DNA of 38,928 nt from Belliella calami (GTDB lineage: Bacteria; Bacteroidota; Bacteroidia; Cytophagales; Cyclobacteriaceae). The notes under the pieces are model-generated. The model saw only the letters and a program-made list of their open reading frames with translations. It ran no database searches and had not been told where the DNA came from. Numbering within the stretch: the first letter of the stretch is position 1; each line of letters begins with the position of its first letter. Made by a program: the position numbers and the translations under genes. Shown here piece after piece: positions 8,769 through 17,320 of this stretch. The DNA is taken from assembly GCF_022549695.1 (NCBI RefSeq), contig NZ_JAKZGS010000027.1, positions 1 to 38,928 on the forward strand, given 5' to 3'.

Positions 8769-10663
8769 TATTGTGAATTTTCTATTTTAAGAAATTTTTG
8801 AATTCCCGTTTTGATATGATCTTGATAATCCTCACGATCATGAACTCCCCAAAATGTCATTTGTACATTGCCTTCATCAGTGAAGTACTTTAGAAAAACA
8901 TGCTTAGTTGCTATCGGAATAAAAGGTTTTATCTTCTCTGACTTACGGTACTTATTATTGTATTCTTCAAGTGACATCTTATCAATATTAAGTATTTCTT
9001 CTCTTTTTTCATTGAAGAATTTGTTGCCTATACTGCTATTTGTCTTCCTGTCTAATAGGCATAAATTACTCAAGCTATCTTTGTTAAAGAAGCTTGTCAC
9101 CTTTTCTTCCAGTTCCTTTACCAAGCCTTTAAGCTCTCCATTTTCTTTAGTGACATTTTCATTCTCAAGTTTTTGCCTTATTGCGCAAATTCTCTCTAAC
9201 AGTTCGTTTAAACTCGTTAGGTTTATTTCATCATTTTCTTTGAAGTTTTCGGCAAGCTTCTCAATATCCTCAATCCATTTCTTTATATCCTCCAGACCTT
9301 CAAATCGATCTGTGTTTTGGGCATGAATATGTTCTAAACTCCATCCATTTTCTAGCTTCAACCTATCGAATGGAAATCTGTAATAATGATCAGTAAAATG
9401 ATAATTTATAACATTGTGTAGGACTAAAATGGTCTCTATCTCTCGGTTATTTTCTCCATAAGTAAGGGCGTCTGAATCAAACTTTTTTCTTGACTTACCA
9501 GCGGATAAATAATCACGAATGACAATTTTTAATTGTTCTTGAAATTTATGTTTACTTTCGACCTTGTGATAAAGTGAATGAATTTCAGAAATTGATTTGA
9601 TTTCTTCATAAATGATAAATCCGATAAGATGATAAAATTGCCTATCGTGATACCACTCAAAGATCTGATTAAATAATTCGTTTACCTTTGGCCAATTAAG
9701 TTGTTTTTGAATCTTGTTTTTTTTGTATTCAGTATATTTCTTAAGATAGTGGTGGTAACTGAAAAGTTTATCATTCGAAGTGATTGGCTTCTCTGTGATC
9801 AAGTCAAATAAAAGATCGATTCTATTAGATTTTTTATCATCAGAAACGTCATTGCTGACAAAAAACCAGAAAGAATCATCTTGAAGCTGATTTTCGATGA
9901 AATTCCATTCCTCGGCAAATTGGTTCAATTTAAAACTTCTGAGTTCTATGTTTTTTTCCGTATTGAATTGTAGAACAAAAAGTGCTTTGATTAGCTCAGC
10001 TTGAGCTAATTCAATCTTACCTTGATTAAATTTAATAAATACATTCTCAGCAGTATAATTATTAGTCTGTTCGTACCAAATGACCTTTGTGAATTCTAAG
10101 AGATTTTTTTTGAAATATTGATTTTTGTCAACAATAGTATTCAACCAGTTTTTGATAAATTGATAAGCACAGTAAAAATGAAAATTATCCACATTGTCAA
10201 TCTCTTCAGACACTTTTTTAGTAAAGGATATCCAAGAGTTTTGAAGTTTTGGAGTAATAATCTTATTGATATCTTCTTCTAAATCAAGATCGATAACCAA
10301 ATCAAGATTAGTTATATCTTTCAAGAAAACTTCACTACTATCTCGCGTCTTATAGGATAAAGTATATATATCCTCGTTTAGGCATCTTAGGATAAGGAAT
10401 ATTGTTGTGAGCCTTTGTTGGCCATCAATTAATTCAAAGGTGTTCTCAGAAATTGTCTTAACAACTACTGGTTGAAGACAGTAAAATGATTCAATTCCTC
10501 CTCTTTCAAAATCATATATGTCTGTGAGTAATTCGTACACTTGCTGAAGTCCCCATTTATAGCCACGTTGGTATTTTTCTACTAGGAAATGGACCCCCTG
10601 TAAATCTCCTATCGCAATAATATTTTCCTTAGTGTTACTCATGCCAATATTTAGAAATGCCAT
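8768..10663 (-). CDS. GmrSD-like DUF262 + DUF1524 (HNH) nuclease
   Basis: This 631-aa protein carries DUF262 at the N-terminus, with YQRGYKW near residue 31 and DGQQRLTT at 80-87. The C-terminal DUF1524 HNH nuclease has EHIHAQN with His 445 and His 447, then the SNLCLLDRKTNSSIGN segment and NEKREE. This is the domain order of GmrSD/BrxU-type enzymes that attack modified phage DNA, with GmrS and GmrD fused. The HNH motif has Ala where Pro is usual (HAQN instead of HPQN); the histidines are kept. An alternative start is Met 8 at 10642. With the first ATG the gene overlaps the UDG-like gene by 13 nt. Its presence inside a type I operon suggests a second layer that attacks DNA evading HsdR through modification. 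Confidence 0.85.
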   Translation of the reverse strand: MAFLNIGMSNTKENIIAIGDLQGVHFLVEKYQRGYKWGLQQVYELLTDIYDFERGGIESFYCLQPVVVKTISENTFELIDGQQRLTTIFLILRCLNEDIYTLSYKTRDSSEVFLKDITNLDLVIDLDLEEDINKIITPKLQNSWISFTKKVSEEIDNVDNFHFYCAYQFIKNWLNTIVDKNQYFKKNLLEFTKVIWYEQTNNYTAENVFIKFNQGKIELAQAELIKALFVLQFNTEKNIELRSFKLNQFAEEWNFIENQLQDDSFWFFVSNDVSDDKKSNRIDLLFDLITEKPITSNDKLFSYHHYLKKYTEYKKNKIQKQLNWPKVNELFNQIFEWYHDRQFYHLIGFIIYEEIKSISEIHSLYHKVESKHKFQEQLKIVIRDYLSAGKSRKKFDSDALTYGENNREIETILVLHNVINYHFTDHYYRFPFDRLKLENGWSLEHIHAQNTDRFEGLEDIKKWIEDIEKLAENFKENDEINLTSLNELLERICAIRQKLENENVTKENGELKGLVKELEEKVTSFFNKDSLSNLCLLDRKTNSSIGNKFFNEKREEILNIDKMSLEEYNNKYRKSEKIKPFIPIATKHVFLKYFTDEGNVQMTFWGVHDREDYQDHIKTGIQKFLKIENSQ

Positions 10664-11268
10664 TTACTTCTCCAATCCCTATAAATAAAATCCTCCAAAC
10701 TCAGCGGATTCATGGAGTTCAATTTATTGTATCTCCCTTGCTGGTAAAAAGCATATCCTGATGGTGTAATTAGATTTTGCACAAGAAGATTATTTTCCCG
10801 CGCATAATTTTGAACTGGTCTCCATGCTCTTCTCCAAAAGGTTTCTCCAATACCTCTTGTAAGGTATATGTGTTTGATTGTAGGGCGGTTTTTAAGCAAT
10901 TTAACTAAATCAACATAGGAGTGATCCTGAAAGCTTGTAGCAATGGATTTATCTGAATACGTTTTTAGCTTTGCCAAATGGGTTTTATTATTCAGATCAG
11001 CATCATCAATTCGCTGGATAAGATCTGTTATAGCTATCTTATTGCTTGAGCAAAATGCCTTCCATTCAATTGGATTAGCATGACGCATAGATTCTGCTCC
11101 GTACAAACGGGGAAGAACGTCCCAAAAGTTATTTTCAGCCCTTCCATAAAACCACTCAGCAGCATTTCCTTCAATATCAGGATTAAATGTCCCAACAATC
11201 AATGTGTTTGGCTCAAAATCCAGCTTATCAAGGGTTAAATATTCTTTAAATTTATGATGACACGCCAT
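10651..11268 (-). CDS. Uracil-DNA glycosylase superfamily-like protein
   Basis: This 205-aa protein shows the layout of the UDG superfamily: an N-terminal strand and motif 1 LIVGTFNPD near residues 23-31, and the aromatic segment FYGRAENNFWDVL. A C-terminal segment LITPSGYA resembles the motif-2 leucine/serine loop that pushes into DNA. It lies two nt after hsdS and overlaps the GmrSD-like gene by 13 nt, so it is part of the operon. UDG-fold proteins recognise or remove abnormal bases. Here the likely role is recognition or excision of a modified base, or repair linked to restriction. Whether it keeps glycosylase activity cannot be told, because motif 1 lacks the classical water-activating pattern of family 1. 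Moderately sure of the fold. Confidence 0.65.
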   Translation of the reverse strand: MACHHKFKEYLTLDKLDFEPNTLIVGTFNPDIEGNAAEWFYGRAENNFWDVLPRLYGAESMRHANPIEWKAFCSSNKIAITDLIQRIDDADLNNKTHLAKLKTYSDKSIATSFQDHSYVDLVKLLKNRPTIKHIYLTRGIGETFWRRAWRPVQNYARENNLLVQNLITPSGYAFYQQGRYNKLNSMNPLSLEDFIYRDWRSKWHF

Positions 11269-11270
11269 AC

Positions 11271-12530
11271 CTATATCAGTCTAGTTTTACCTGTCAACAA
11301 CTCCTGCATCATCCCCTGCTTGATGGATTGGTATTTTTCTTTCTTACTTTCTAATTGGGTGATTTCTGCATCCATATCTGAAAGAATTTGAGCAATGGCT
11401 TTTTGTTCTTCTTTAGACGGGGGCAAATCCAATGGACAACTTAGGACATCTTCATTTCTTAAATTCGTTTGTTTTACTCCATCATCAAATTGAAGGTAAT
11501 AAGGATTTCTGTTAAGTATTAAGAACAAAAACTTTGAATCAACTTTATCTGTCTTGAAGGAACAAATTCTCTGATTTAAGGTGTACTTATCATCTTCTTC
11601 AACATAGTAGCATTTAGCAATTGCCTTTCCATTAGGAATATCACTAAGTACCATCAAGATTTCATCTTTATTAACTGGACATAGATTTTGATTCGAGTAT
11701 TTAGCTACCCTTCCTTCAGTTGATACAAATTTTGAATTAACTATTACGTAATCACCATCAGCAACTACGCAGTTTTCGTGAGCTGCTCCATTTTTGTAGA
11801 CAACAACATCTCCCAATTTCTTTTCCACCCAAACCCCTTCAAAACCATCCAATCTCTTTCCACCTTTATGTGGTGGTGTGAGTAACTGCTGCATCGCTCC
11901 TTGTTTGATGGCTTTCTTTTTGGTGATAAGCTGCTCCAAACTGCCAATGAGTTCATCTACATCACTGAGTGCCGTGGCTATGGCTTTTTGTTCGATGAGG
12001 GTTGGGGGGAGAGGAACATAAATTGATTTAACATCATCTTTATAAAGTGCCCCTAAAGTTGAACTCGCATTTTTCCTTTTTAATTGAAGCTGACCTGATT
12101 TTGAAGTAAAGAAATAATAGAGATATTTAGAATTGGATTTTTCATTTAGCTTTAATAGATACAAATTAGGCGCGACAGTCGCATATTTTGTTTTCATTTC
12201 GAAGCGATAGACATTTCCAATGTCGCCTCTTTTAAGAAATAGCAATTCACCTCCATACAAAGCTGTTTTTTTAAGAAATTTATACGAGACTTCGTCAACG
12301 TATCTGACTTCAGACATTTTAGAATTATTCTCTAAGTCCGTTGACCTCACGTACCAAGCAAATTTCTCGTAGTCAAAAACTTTAACATTTTCAGCTACTG
12401 AAGCAAAACTTCCATTAGCATCATAATCTGTCAGTAGATCAATCAAGTCTATAACCTGAAATAAATCCCAATCCTCAGGAATCAATCCCACTTCTGTTTG
12501 TTTATAGCCTTTTTTCGTCGTTAATTCCAT
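11271..12530 (-). CDS. hsdS: Type I restriction specificity subunit (HsdS)
   Basis: This 419-aa specificity subunit has two target-recognition halves, each followed by a conserved helical spacer. The first runs to about residue 215 and ends in KKKAIKQGAMQQLLT; the second ends in SIKQGMMQELLTGKTRLI. The repeated KQGxMQxLLT blocks are the hallmark of the central and distal conserved repeats. It determines the bipartite recognition sequence of the methylase and nuclease; the sequence itself cannot be predicted by eye. Its start lies inside the end of hsdM (10-nt overlap), and the UDG-like gene starts two nt after its stop. No truncation is seen. Confidence 0.95.
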   Translation of the reverse strand: MELTTKKGYKQTEVGLIPEDWDLFQVIDLIDLLTDYDANGSFASVAENVKVFDYEKFAWYVRSTDLENNSKMSEVRYVDEVSYKFLKKTALYGGELLFLKRGDIGNVYRFEMKTKYATVAPNLYLLKLNEKSNSKYLYYFFTSKSGQLQLKRKNASSTLGALYKDDVKSIYVPLPPTLIEQKAIATALSDVDELIGSLEQLITKKKAIKQGAMQQLLTPPHKGGKRLDGFEGVWVEKKLGDVVVYKNGAAHENCVVADGDYVIVNSKFVSTEGRVAKYSNQNLCPVNKDEILMVLSDIPNGKAIAKCYYVEEDDKYTLNQRICSFKTDKVDSKFLFLILNRNPYYLQFDDGVKQTNLRNEDVLSCPLDLPPSKEEQKAIAQILSDMDAEITQLESKKEKYQSIKQGMMQELLTGKTRLI

Positions 12531-14944
12531 ACCAATCCCATTTTTTCAAGATGAGCACTTACTTTATCTTCCAGTGTTTTGGTTTGGCTATCCAATTCGC
12601 CTAAAGTGTTTTCATAGCGTTCTGCCAGTTCTTTGATTCTACCAGTTAATCGCTGGGAAATAGCATCTATCTCAGTTTGTATGGCAGCTTGTAAGCTAGC
12701 AAGCCACTTATCATCCACCACTAAGGTTCTTACTTCTGCTTCGGTGAGTTCTTTGTATTTAGCCAGTGTGAATTCATCCAATTTATCCTCTTTGGTTTTG
12801 AATGCTTTCTTCAAGTCAGCCTCTTTGGTGAATAGCTCCATGATGGTATTGGCTAGCTTTACCGCTTCCATTTCATTGGGATTGCTCTTGTTTTCTTTAA
12901 TAAAGGCAGCAATGGTAGTTTTGGTAATTCCTCCCTTATCATTGGATGCTTCACTTAGTAACCCTTCTTCCCCTGCATGCTCTTCTTCAAGTCCAGAGAT
13001 TTCAGCTTGAATCCCTTCAATTTTTGCTTCCAAGTCTTGTAATTCCTGCTGCTCTTTGGCGAGATATTTATCGATCACCAATTGCTTGGGAATTAAATCA
13101 CAAGTCCAGCCTTTATCGGTTTCTTTACCAGACTTTTTATTCTTCTCAATGATTCGCTTCACCTTGGCTACCCAGCCATCTTCCACCAAGAGATAGACAT
13201 CATCCTTCATCGTTTCATTCCAATAATCCAAGAGGTGCTGATAGACATCATAGCGTACTATCAGCGGACGGTTAGAATAGCGTTCCAACAAGTCCTCAGC
13301 AATGATCTTTATAAATGCTTTGGGCTTGGTGTCTTGATCAATGGCATTTAGTCTGGCGTGATTATGCTCTCGATACTCTTCAAAAATAGCGTCTAACTTC
13401 CCATTGTAAGCGGTGAAATCTGGGTGATCAAAAATGGTGCTTTTGATAGCTGACTTGGCTACGTTCAGCTTGGAATATCCTTCACGTAAGGGCGTAAATA
13501 ACTCCTTTCTCAAATTAGGATACACCTCCCAATACTCTTGAAGGGCATCAATGTCTTTCTGTGGTATTCCACCATTTAGATGGGCATTTAAATCTTGGAC
13601 ATCCTCTTCCTCTTGGGTGTCTATGTATCGGGGAATATTGAGATTGTACTCGTTCTTCTCGATTTCACTGTAGGGTACAATGCGAGAATATTTATCAATT
13701 TCCCACTGACGCGTAAAGGCATCTACAATCTTATGAATATCCTGCTCTCGTAATCGGTTTTTATTGCCATCCTTGATATAGCCTTTGCTGGCATCCATCA
13801 TAAAAATACCTCCACGACTTTCTACATCTTCTTTATCAATGACTATGATACAAGCAGGAATACCTGTTCCATAAAACAGGTTGGCAGGTAAGCCAATGAT
13901 CCCTTTGATCCATTTACGCTGAAGGATATTTTTACGAATCTCTCCTTCAGCACCTCCTCTGAACAATACACCGTGAGGAAGAATCACAGCTCCTTTTCCT
14001 GTACTCTTTAAGGAGGCTATAATGTGCAGTAAGAAAGCATAGTCTCCATTCTTCTCTGGAGGAATTCCATAGCCTCTAAAACGGTTGAATTCATCATCCA
14101 TGGCATTGATACCACTCGTCCAGTTCTTGACTGAGAAGGGAGGATTTGCCACTACAAAATCAAAGCGTTTTAAAGTGCCATCTACTTCTTTGAAATTTGG
14201 GGATGCAATCGTATTTCCACCACTTATTGCAGCTTCTGGATATCCATGAAGCCACATGTTCATAATGGCTAAGCCTTTGGTAGCTATATCTTTTTCTTGC
14301 CCGTACAGGGTCAGGCCATTAGGTGCTTCCTCGGCTACTTTTAATAAGAGTGAACCCGAACCACAGGTAGGGTCATATGCTGTATAGGAAGGTTTAGTTG
14401 CTTTTTCTACGTTGATTACCTTTGATAGAATTCTAGAGACTTCAGCGGGTGTATAAAACTGTCCTTTACTCTTTCCAGATTCCGTAGCAAAGTGACGCAT
14501 CAAAAATTCATAGGCATCACCTAATACATCATCATCTTCTGCGCGGTTGTTTTTGAAGTTTAGTCCTGGGTTTTCAAAAATGGCTATGAGCTTGGATAAG
14601 GTATCAACCTTTTCTTTGCCACTACCCAACTTATCATCATCATTGAAATCCACCAATTCCATAGAACCTTCCAGTCCATTGGCTGCAAATAGTGGCCGTA
14701 AAATCTCTTTATTGATTCTGTCTCCGATATCTGGTTGATTTTTTAATGCAACCATATCTTCAAAAGAAGCACCCTTTGGTATTTCGATCAAACTCATAGC
14801 ATCACCAGCGTACTTATCGCTGACATACTTGACAAAAAGCATGGTAAGCACGTAATCTTTGTACTGTGAGGCATCCATTCCGCCCCTTAACTCGTCACAA
14901 CTTGCCCAAAGGGAACTGTATAATTCTGATTTCTTTATTGCCAT
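12521..14944 (-). CDS. hsdM: Type I restriction N6-adenine methyltransferase (HsdM), C-terminally extended
   Basis: This 807-aa N6-adenine methyltransferase has the HsdM N-terminal helical domain (residues 1-140), then GQFYTP at 161-166, the AdoMet motif DPTCGSGS at 191-198 and the catalytic NPPF at 267-270. It is much longer than the ~500-aa classical HsdM. Residues from about 480 onward form a charged, partly coiled-coil extension with a heptad-rich stretch near 640-680 and again near the C-terminus, as in the longer HsdM subfamily. It heads the seven-gene operon. The ATG at 14944 follows the stop of a 31-codon leader ORF by one nt, so translation is probably coupled. All catalytic residues are present. 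Confidence 0.96.
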   Translation of the reverse strand: MAIKKSELYSSLWASCDELRGGMDASQYKDYVLTMLFVKYVSDKYAGDAMSLIEIPKGASFEDMVALKNQPDIGDRINKEILRPLFAANGLEGSMELVDFNDDDKLGSGKEKVDTLSKLIAIFENPGLNFKNNRAEDDDVLGDAYEFLMRHFATESGKSKGQFYTPAEVSRILSKVINVEKATKPSYTAYDPTCGSGSLLLKVAEEAPNGLTLYGQEKDIATKGLAIMNMWLHGYPEAAISGGNTIASPNFKEVDGTLKRFDFVVANPPFSVKNWTSGINAMDDEFNRFRGYGIPPEKNGDYAFLLHIIASLKSTGKGAVILPHGVLFRGGAEGEIRKNILQRKWIKGIIGLPANLFYGTGIPACIIVIDKEDVESRGGIFMMDASKGYIKDGNKNRLREQDIHKIVDAFTRQWEIDKYSRIVPYSEIEKNEYNLNIPRYIDTQEEEDVQDLNAHLNGGIPQKDIDALQEYWEVYPNLRKELFTPLREGYSKLNVAKSAIKSTIFDHPDFTAYNGKLDAIFEEYREHNHARLNAIDQDTKPKAFIKIIAEDLLERYSNRPLIVRYDVYQHLLDYWNETMKDDVYLLVEDGWVAKVKRIIEKNKKSGKETDKGWTCDLIPKQLVIDKYLAKEQQELQDLEAKIEGIQAEISGLEEEHAGEEGLLSEASNDKGGITKTTIAAFIKENKSNPNEMEAVKLANTIMELFTKEADLKKAFKTKEDKLDEFTLAKYKELTEAEVRTLVVDDKWLASLQAAIQTEIDAISQRLTGRIKELAERYENTLGELDSQTKTLEDKVSAHLEKMGLVWN

Positions 14945-14945
14945 T

Positions 14946-15041
14946 CTATTTCTGGTATTTCAATTCTGGGTTAAATTCTTCTTTTGGGAATAAAAGCTTA
15001 TCTGCTGTTGCCCAAAGGTTTTTTTGAAGGTCTTGTTTCAT
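14946..15041 (-). CDS. 31-codon leader ORF resembling an HsdM N-terminus
   Basis: An ATG at 15041 opens a frame that starts MKQDLQKNLWATADKL and stops with TAG at 14948-14946, one nt before the hsdM ATG. The LWATADKL segment resembles the opening helix of HsdM proteins (hsdM itself begins with SLWASCDEL at the same relative place). The second half, FPKEEFNPELKYQK, does not fit HsdM. It could be the stump of a displaced hsdM allele left by recombination, or a short coupled peptide that controls hsdM translation. No protein function is claimed. Confidence 0.45.
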   Translation of the reverse strand: MKQDLQKNLWATADKLLFPKEEFNPELKYQK

Positions 15042-15253
15042 GTATTAATTTTAAAAAAAGCTGTAATTAAAAAAGCTTTCAGATTATTTAAATGTGTTTG
15101 ACAGGATTGTAATTAAATCTACGCCAATTCATCCAATTTTTTTATCATTGTCAATTTGCTTGTTTTTGGTGGGATTCACAAGGAAAATAGCTTGGATAGT
15201 ACGCACACGGTAAGATAAGGGCACTTATTTTTATTTTTTATCTATCAAGGAAA
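15042..15253. other. AT-rich leader region upstream of the restriction operon
   Basis: No gene is seen. The operon promoter should be here on the minus strand. A TTGACA-like hexamer occurs at about 15155-15160 (minus strand), but no convincing TAnnTTTG box was found. Two copies of AAAAAGCT lie at about 15053-15077. A 12-base word ATTGGCGTAGAT (minus strand, 15128-15117) also occurs in the 70-bp repeats at 22030 and 23610. Confidence 0.3.
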
Positions 15254-16342
15254 TTATTCATCAGTTTCCAAAGTAACTATATCTTCATATGGAATTGCTC
15301 CCCATGCTATTTTATACGAGTTCGAGACCGAATCTAAATCTACTGATTCAATTTTCAAGAAGCATTGAGAAAGAATACTGTAGAAAACTTCCCATTTTCT
15401 CTCTCTAGGAAAACTAGAGTCTAATTCATTAATTTCAGCATTTACGTTAAATAATGGATTTAATCTTACTTCTATAGTGTGATGCTTTTTAAAGTCAAAT
15501 ACCTCAGCATCCAAAGGAAGCCAGTGCCCAATACCTATAAATTGATATGGAAGGTCATAAGGTAGAGGCTCATGGGGTGGGTCTACATGTTTTCTAGCAG
15601 CATCTAATCTTAATGTATGAAGGTAATAATATCCTGGAATGGGAATATTATTTCCAGTTTGCAAACCTAAACGCGTTCTCAATCCTTGTAGCGTCAAAAA
15701 GTAGTTTTCAGCTATCCATTCATTTTGAAATGCACTAGATAAATCCAAACTATCTATTTCCACAATTTCATGATCTGGAAACAATCTCTTTATTTGATCA
15801 AGGTCTGTACCTTTCAAGATAAAAACAATATTTCTGGGTTCATTTTCATCTTGGGGACCTCCGCTATTTTTTGGAAGTAGATTTTTGTTCAATACTACAG
15901 CCATGTCGTTCTTTAAATTATTTATTAAAACAGGTCTTCTTTTTTTAAGGATAAATTCACAAAAAATATCATCATAGGTAATTTCAGAAATTTCCATATC
16001 GCGCAATTCAAATATCCGAGCTAGTTTTTTTGCAATATCAAATTGTGTATCGTTATCTTGAAGTATGACCCCAGCACGTTCTAAATTTTTCAATAAAAGA
16101 GTTAAATCAAAAGTGATTTCATATTCGCTCAAAAATTCTTGTTTTACCTCTTCAGTCCAGTTGGCAATAGCCTCAATAATTAAAGGGTATTCACTATAAT
16201 CTGGATGTTGAATATTTTTTATAACAATTTTTTTAATTCGGTATTTCCCCGTAATTAATTCATATAATCCTAAAGAATTTAACTTGGGATCCTTGGCATT
16301 AAATTTTGATTTTAGATCTAAGAGATAAGATGTTCGATTCAT
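15254..16342 (-). CDS. Unrecognised 362-aa cytoplasmic protein, defense-island associated
   Basis: I do not recognise this family. The protein has no signal peptide and no membrane helix. The first ~150 residues are helical and charged. The middle has an alternating strand/helix stretch (NIVFILKGTDLDQIKRLF). The C-terminal ~110 residues contain PPHEPLPYDLPYQFIGIGHW and a likely beta-rich end with KHHTIEVRLNPLF. It lies on the same strand, about 210 nt upstream of the leader ORF of the restriction operon, so it may have its own promoter and perhaps be co-regulated. Codon use looks like its neighbours. Function unknown; a defense-linked accessory role is only suggested by position. Confidence 0.6.
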   Translation of the reverse strand: MNRTSYLLDLKSKFNAKDPKLNSLGLYELITGKYRIKKIVIKNIQHPDYSEYPLIIEAIANWTEEVKQEFLSEYEITFDLTLLLKNLERAGVILQDNDTQFDIAKKLARIFELRDMEISEITYDDIFCEFILKKRRPVLINNLKNDMAVVLNKNLLPKNSGGPQDENEPRNIVFILKGTDLDQIKRLFPDHEIVEIDSLDLSSAFQNEWIAENYFLTLQGLRTRLGLQTGNNIPIPGYYYLHTLRLDAARKHVDPPHEPLPYDLPYQFIGIGHWLPLDAEVFDFKKHHTIEVRLNPLFNVNAEINELDSSFPRERKWEVFYSILSQCFLKIESVDLDSVSNSYKIAWGAIPYEDIVTLETDE

Positions 16343-16642
16343 ATTAAAAATTTTCGTTTTAAACAGTTTTTTAATTCTGGAAAGCTATTTATAGTGATTT
16401 AATCAATTTTAAAGCAAATCTAAGAGTAGTTTTATTTACTTATTTCATGAAAATATAAAATGTTTACCAATAACAAAACTTTAAGTTTAGTATTTTAATT
16501 TAGAGATCACTTTAGGTGGCTTTACTTTCTATTTTATAATAATTTGTTTTAATCTACAGATTAAAGTTTTTGACAAAAATTAATCAAAATGAAGTTTTGC
16601 AATTGAGAATATTAGGAGCGTCTAAATATTCAAATATAAACA
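16343..16642. other. AT-rich intergenic DNA
   Basis: About 300 bp, very rich in A and T, with stops in all frames. I see no gene, hairpin terminator or clear promoter motif. It separates the defense island from the mobile-element remnants to the right. Confidence 0.4.
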
Positions 16643-16858
16643 ATGGCTGTTTTTGAAATTTTAGCGAAACTATAGCAGAGAGAAATCAGGATAAAAAAGA
16701 AGCTCCATAAGATTACTAAGGGTAATTTGGATCTGTTCCCTTTTGAAAGAATTCAGAAAGATAAGTATTTATTGAGGCTGATCTATGAATTCAAGAAGCA
16801 TATTCAAGCAGACGAATTTATTCAAACTGGAATGAGGCTTCCTGATTTGGAAATTTAA
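16643..16858 (+). pseudogene. Short ORF interrupted by an in-frame stop
   Basis: The frame runs from ATG 16643 to TAA 16856-16858 (71 codons plus stop) and is interrupted once by TAG at 16673-16675. The part after the stop, about 60 residues with GNLDLFPFERIQKDKYLLRL and a charged helix, looks protein-like and ends with MRLPDLEI. It is next to ardC and the palindromic sites, so it may be a decayed accessory gene of the same mobile element. The product is not recognised. Confidence 0.35.
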
Positions 16859-16977
16859 GGGGTGATTATACTTGTAGAAAAGCCTTTTTTTAATGCAAAG
16901 TCATTTTTAAACTCCCCATTTCACCCGTATAACCCAATCGTTTCAAGAGTCGTATTATTTCAATGAAAAACCCCAAC

Positions 16978-16992
16978 TTTTAACCGTTAAAA
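16978..16992. repeat. 15-bp near-palindrome TTTTAACCGTTAAAA (left copy)
   Basis: A near-perfect palindrome with one central mismatch. Its exact reverse complement occurs at 17182-17196, 204 bp away. Paired palindromes upstream of a mobile-element gene suggest a protein-binding site of a replication, transfer or regulatory protein; this is inference. Confidence 0.5.
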
Positions 16993-17181
16993 GTAGCAAT
17001 CTTGAAAATGGTGAAAACGGAAGCCCAAAGGCGTCAGACTGCTGATTTTTGCAGTCAGCAAGATGTAGGATTGTCTACGACATTCCGCTCTTGAAACTGG
17101 TTCCGAAGTCACCGTTTTGTCTTTTACTCGGAACTCGAAAGTCTTTTTATTCTTTGGATTTTAAGTGGAAAACAGCATTGT

Positions 17182-17196
17182 TTTTAACGGTTAAAA
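17182..17196. repeat. 15-bp near-palindrome TTTTAACGGTTAAAA (right copy)
   Basis: Reverse complement of the 16978-16992 site, and both copies are followed by GTA on the plus strand. The interval between them has no convincing gene; the 63-codon open frame inside has no protein character. Confidence 0.5.
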
Positions 17197-17320
17197 GTAA
17201 ATGTTTTAAGATGTTTTTTCCATTTGTCAGAAACGGTTGATTGCTTGAAGCTGTCAGTTTTATTTTCTATTCAATTCCTCAGCAATTTAGGATGTCATCC
17301 CCCACACATGGCAAGAGACT

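Noticed and set aside
11765-11956. Possible split hsdS (second short frame on the same strand)
   Set aside because: The 419-codon hsdS frame is continuous through this part with both conserved repeats; the short frame is a shadow.
17049-17240. 63-codon frame between the palindromes
   Set aside because: No motif, Cys/Phe-rich translation, and it runs across a palindromic site; treated as non-coding.
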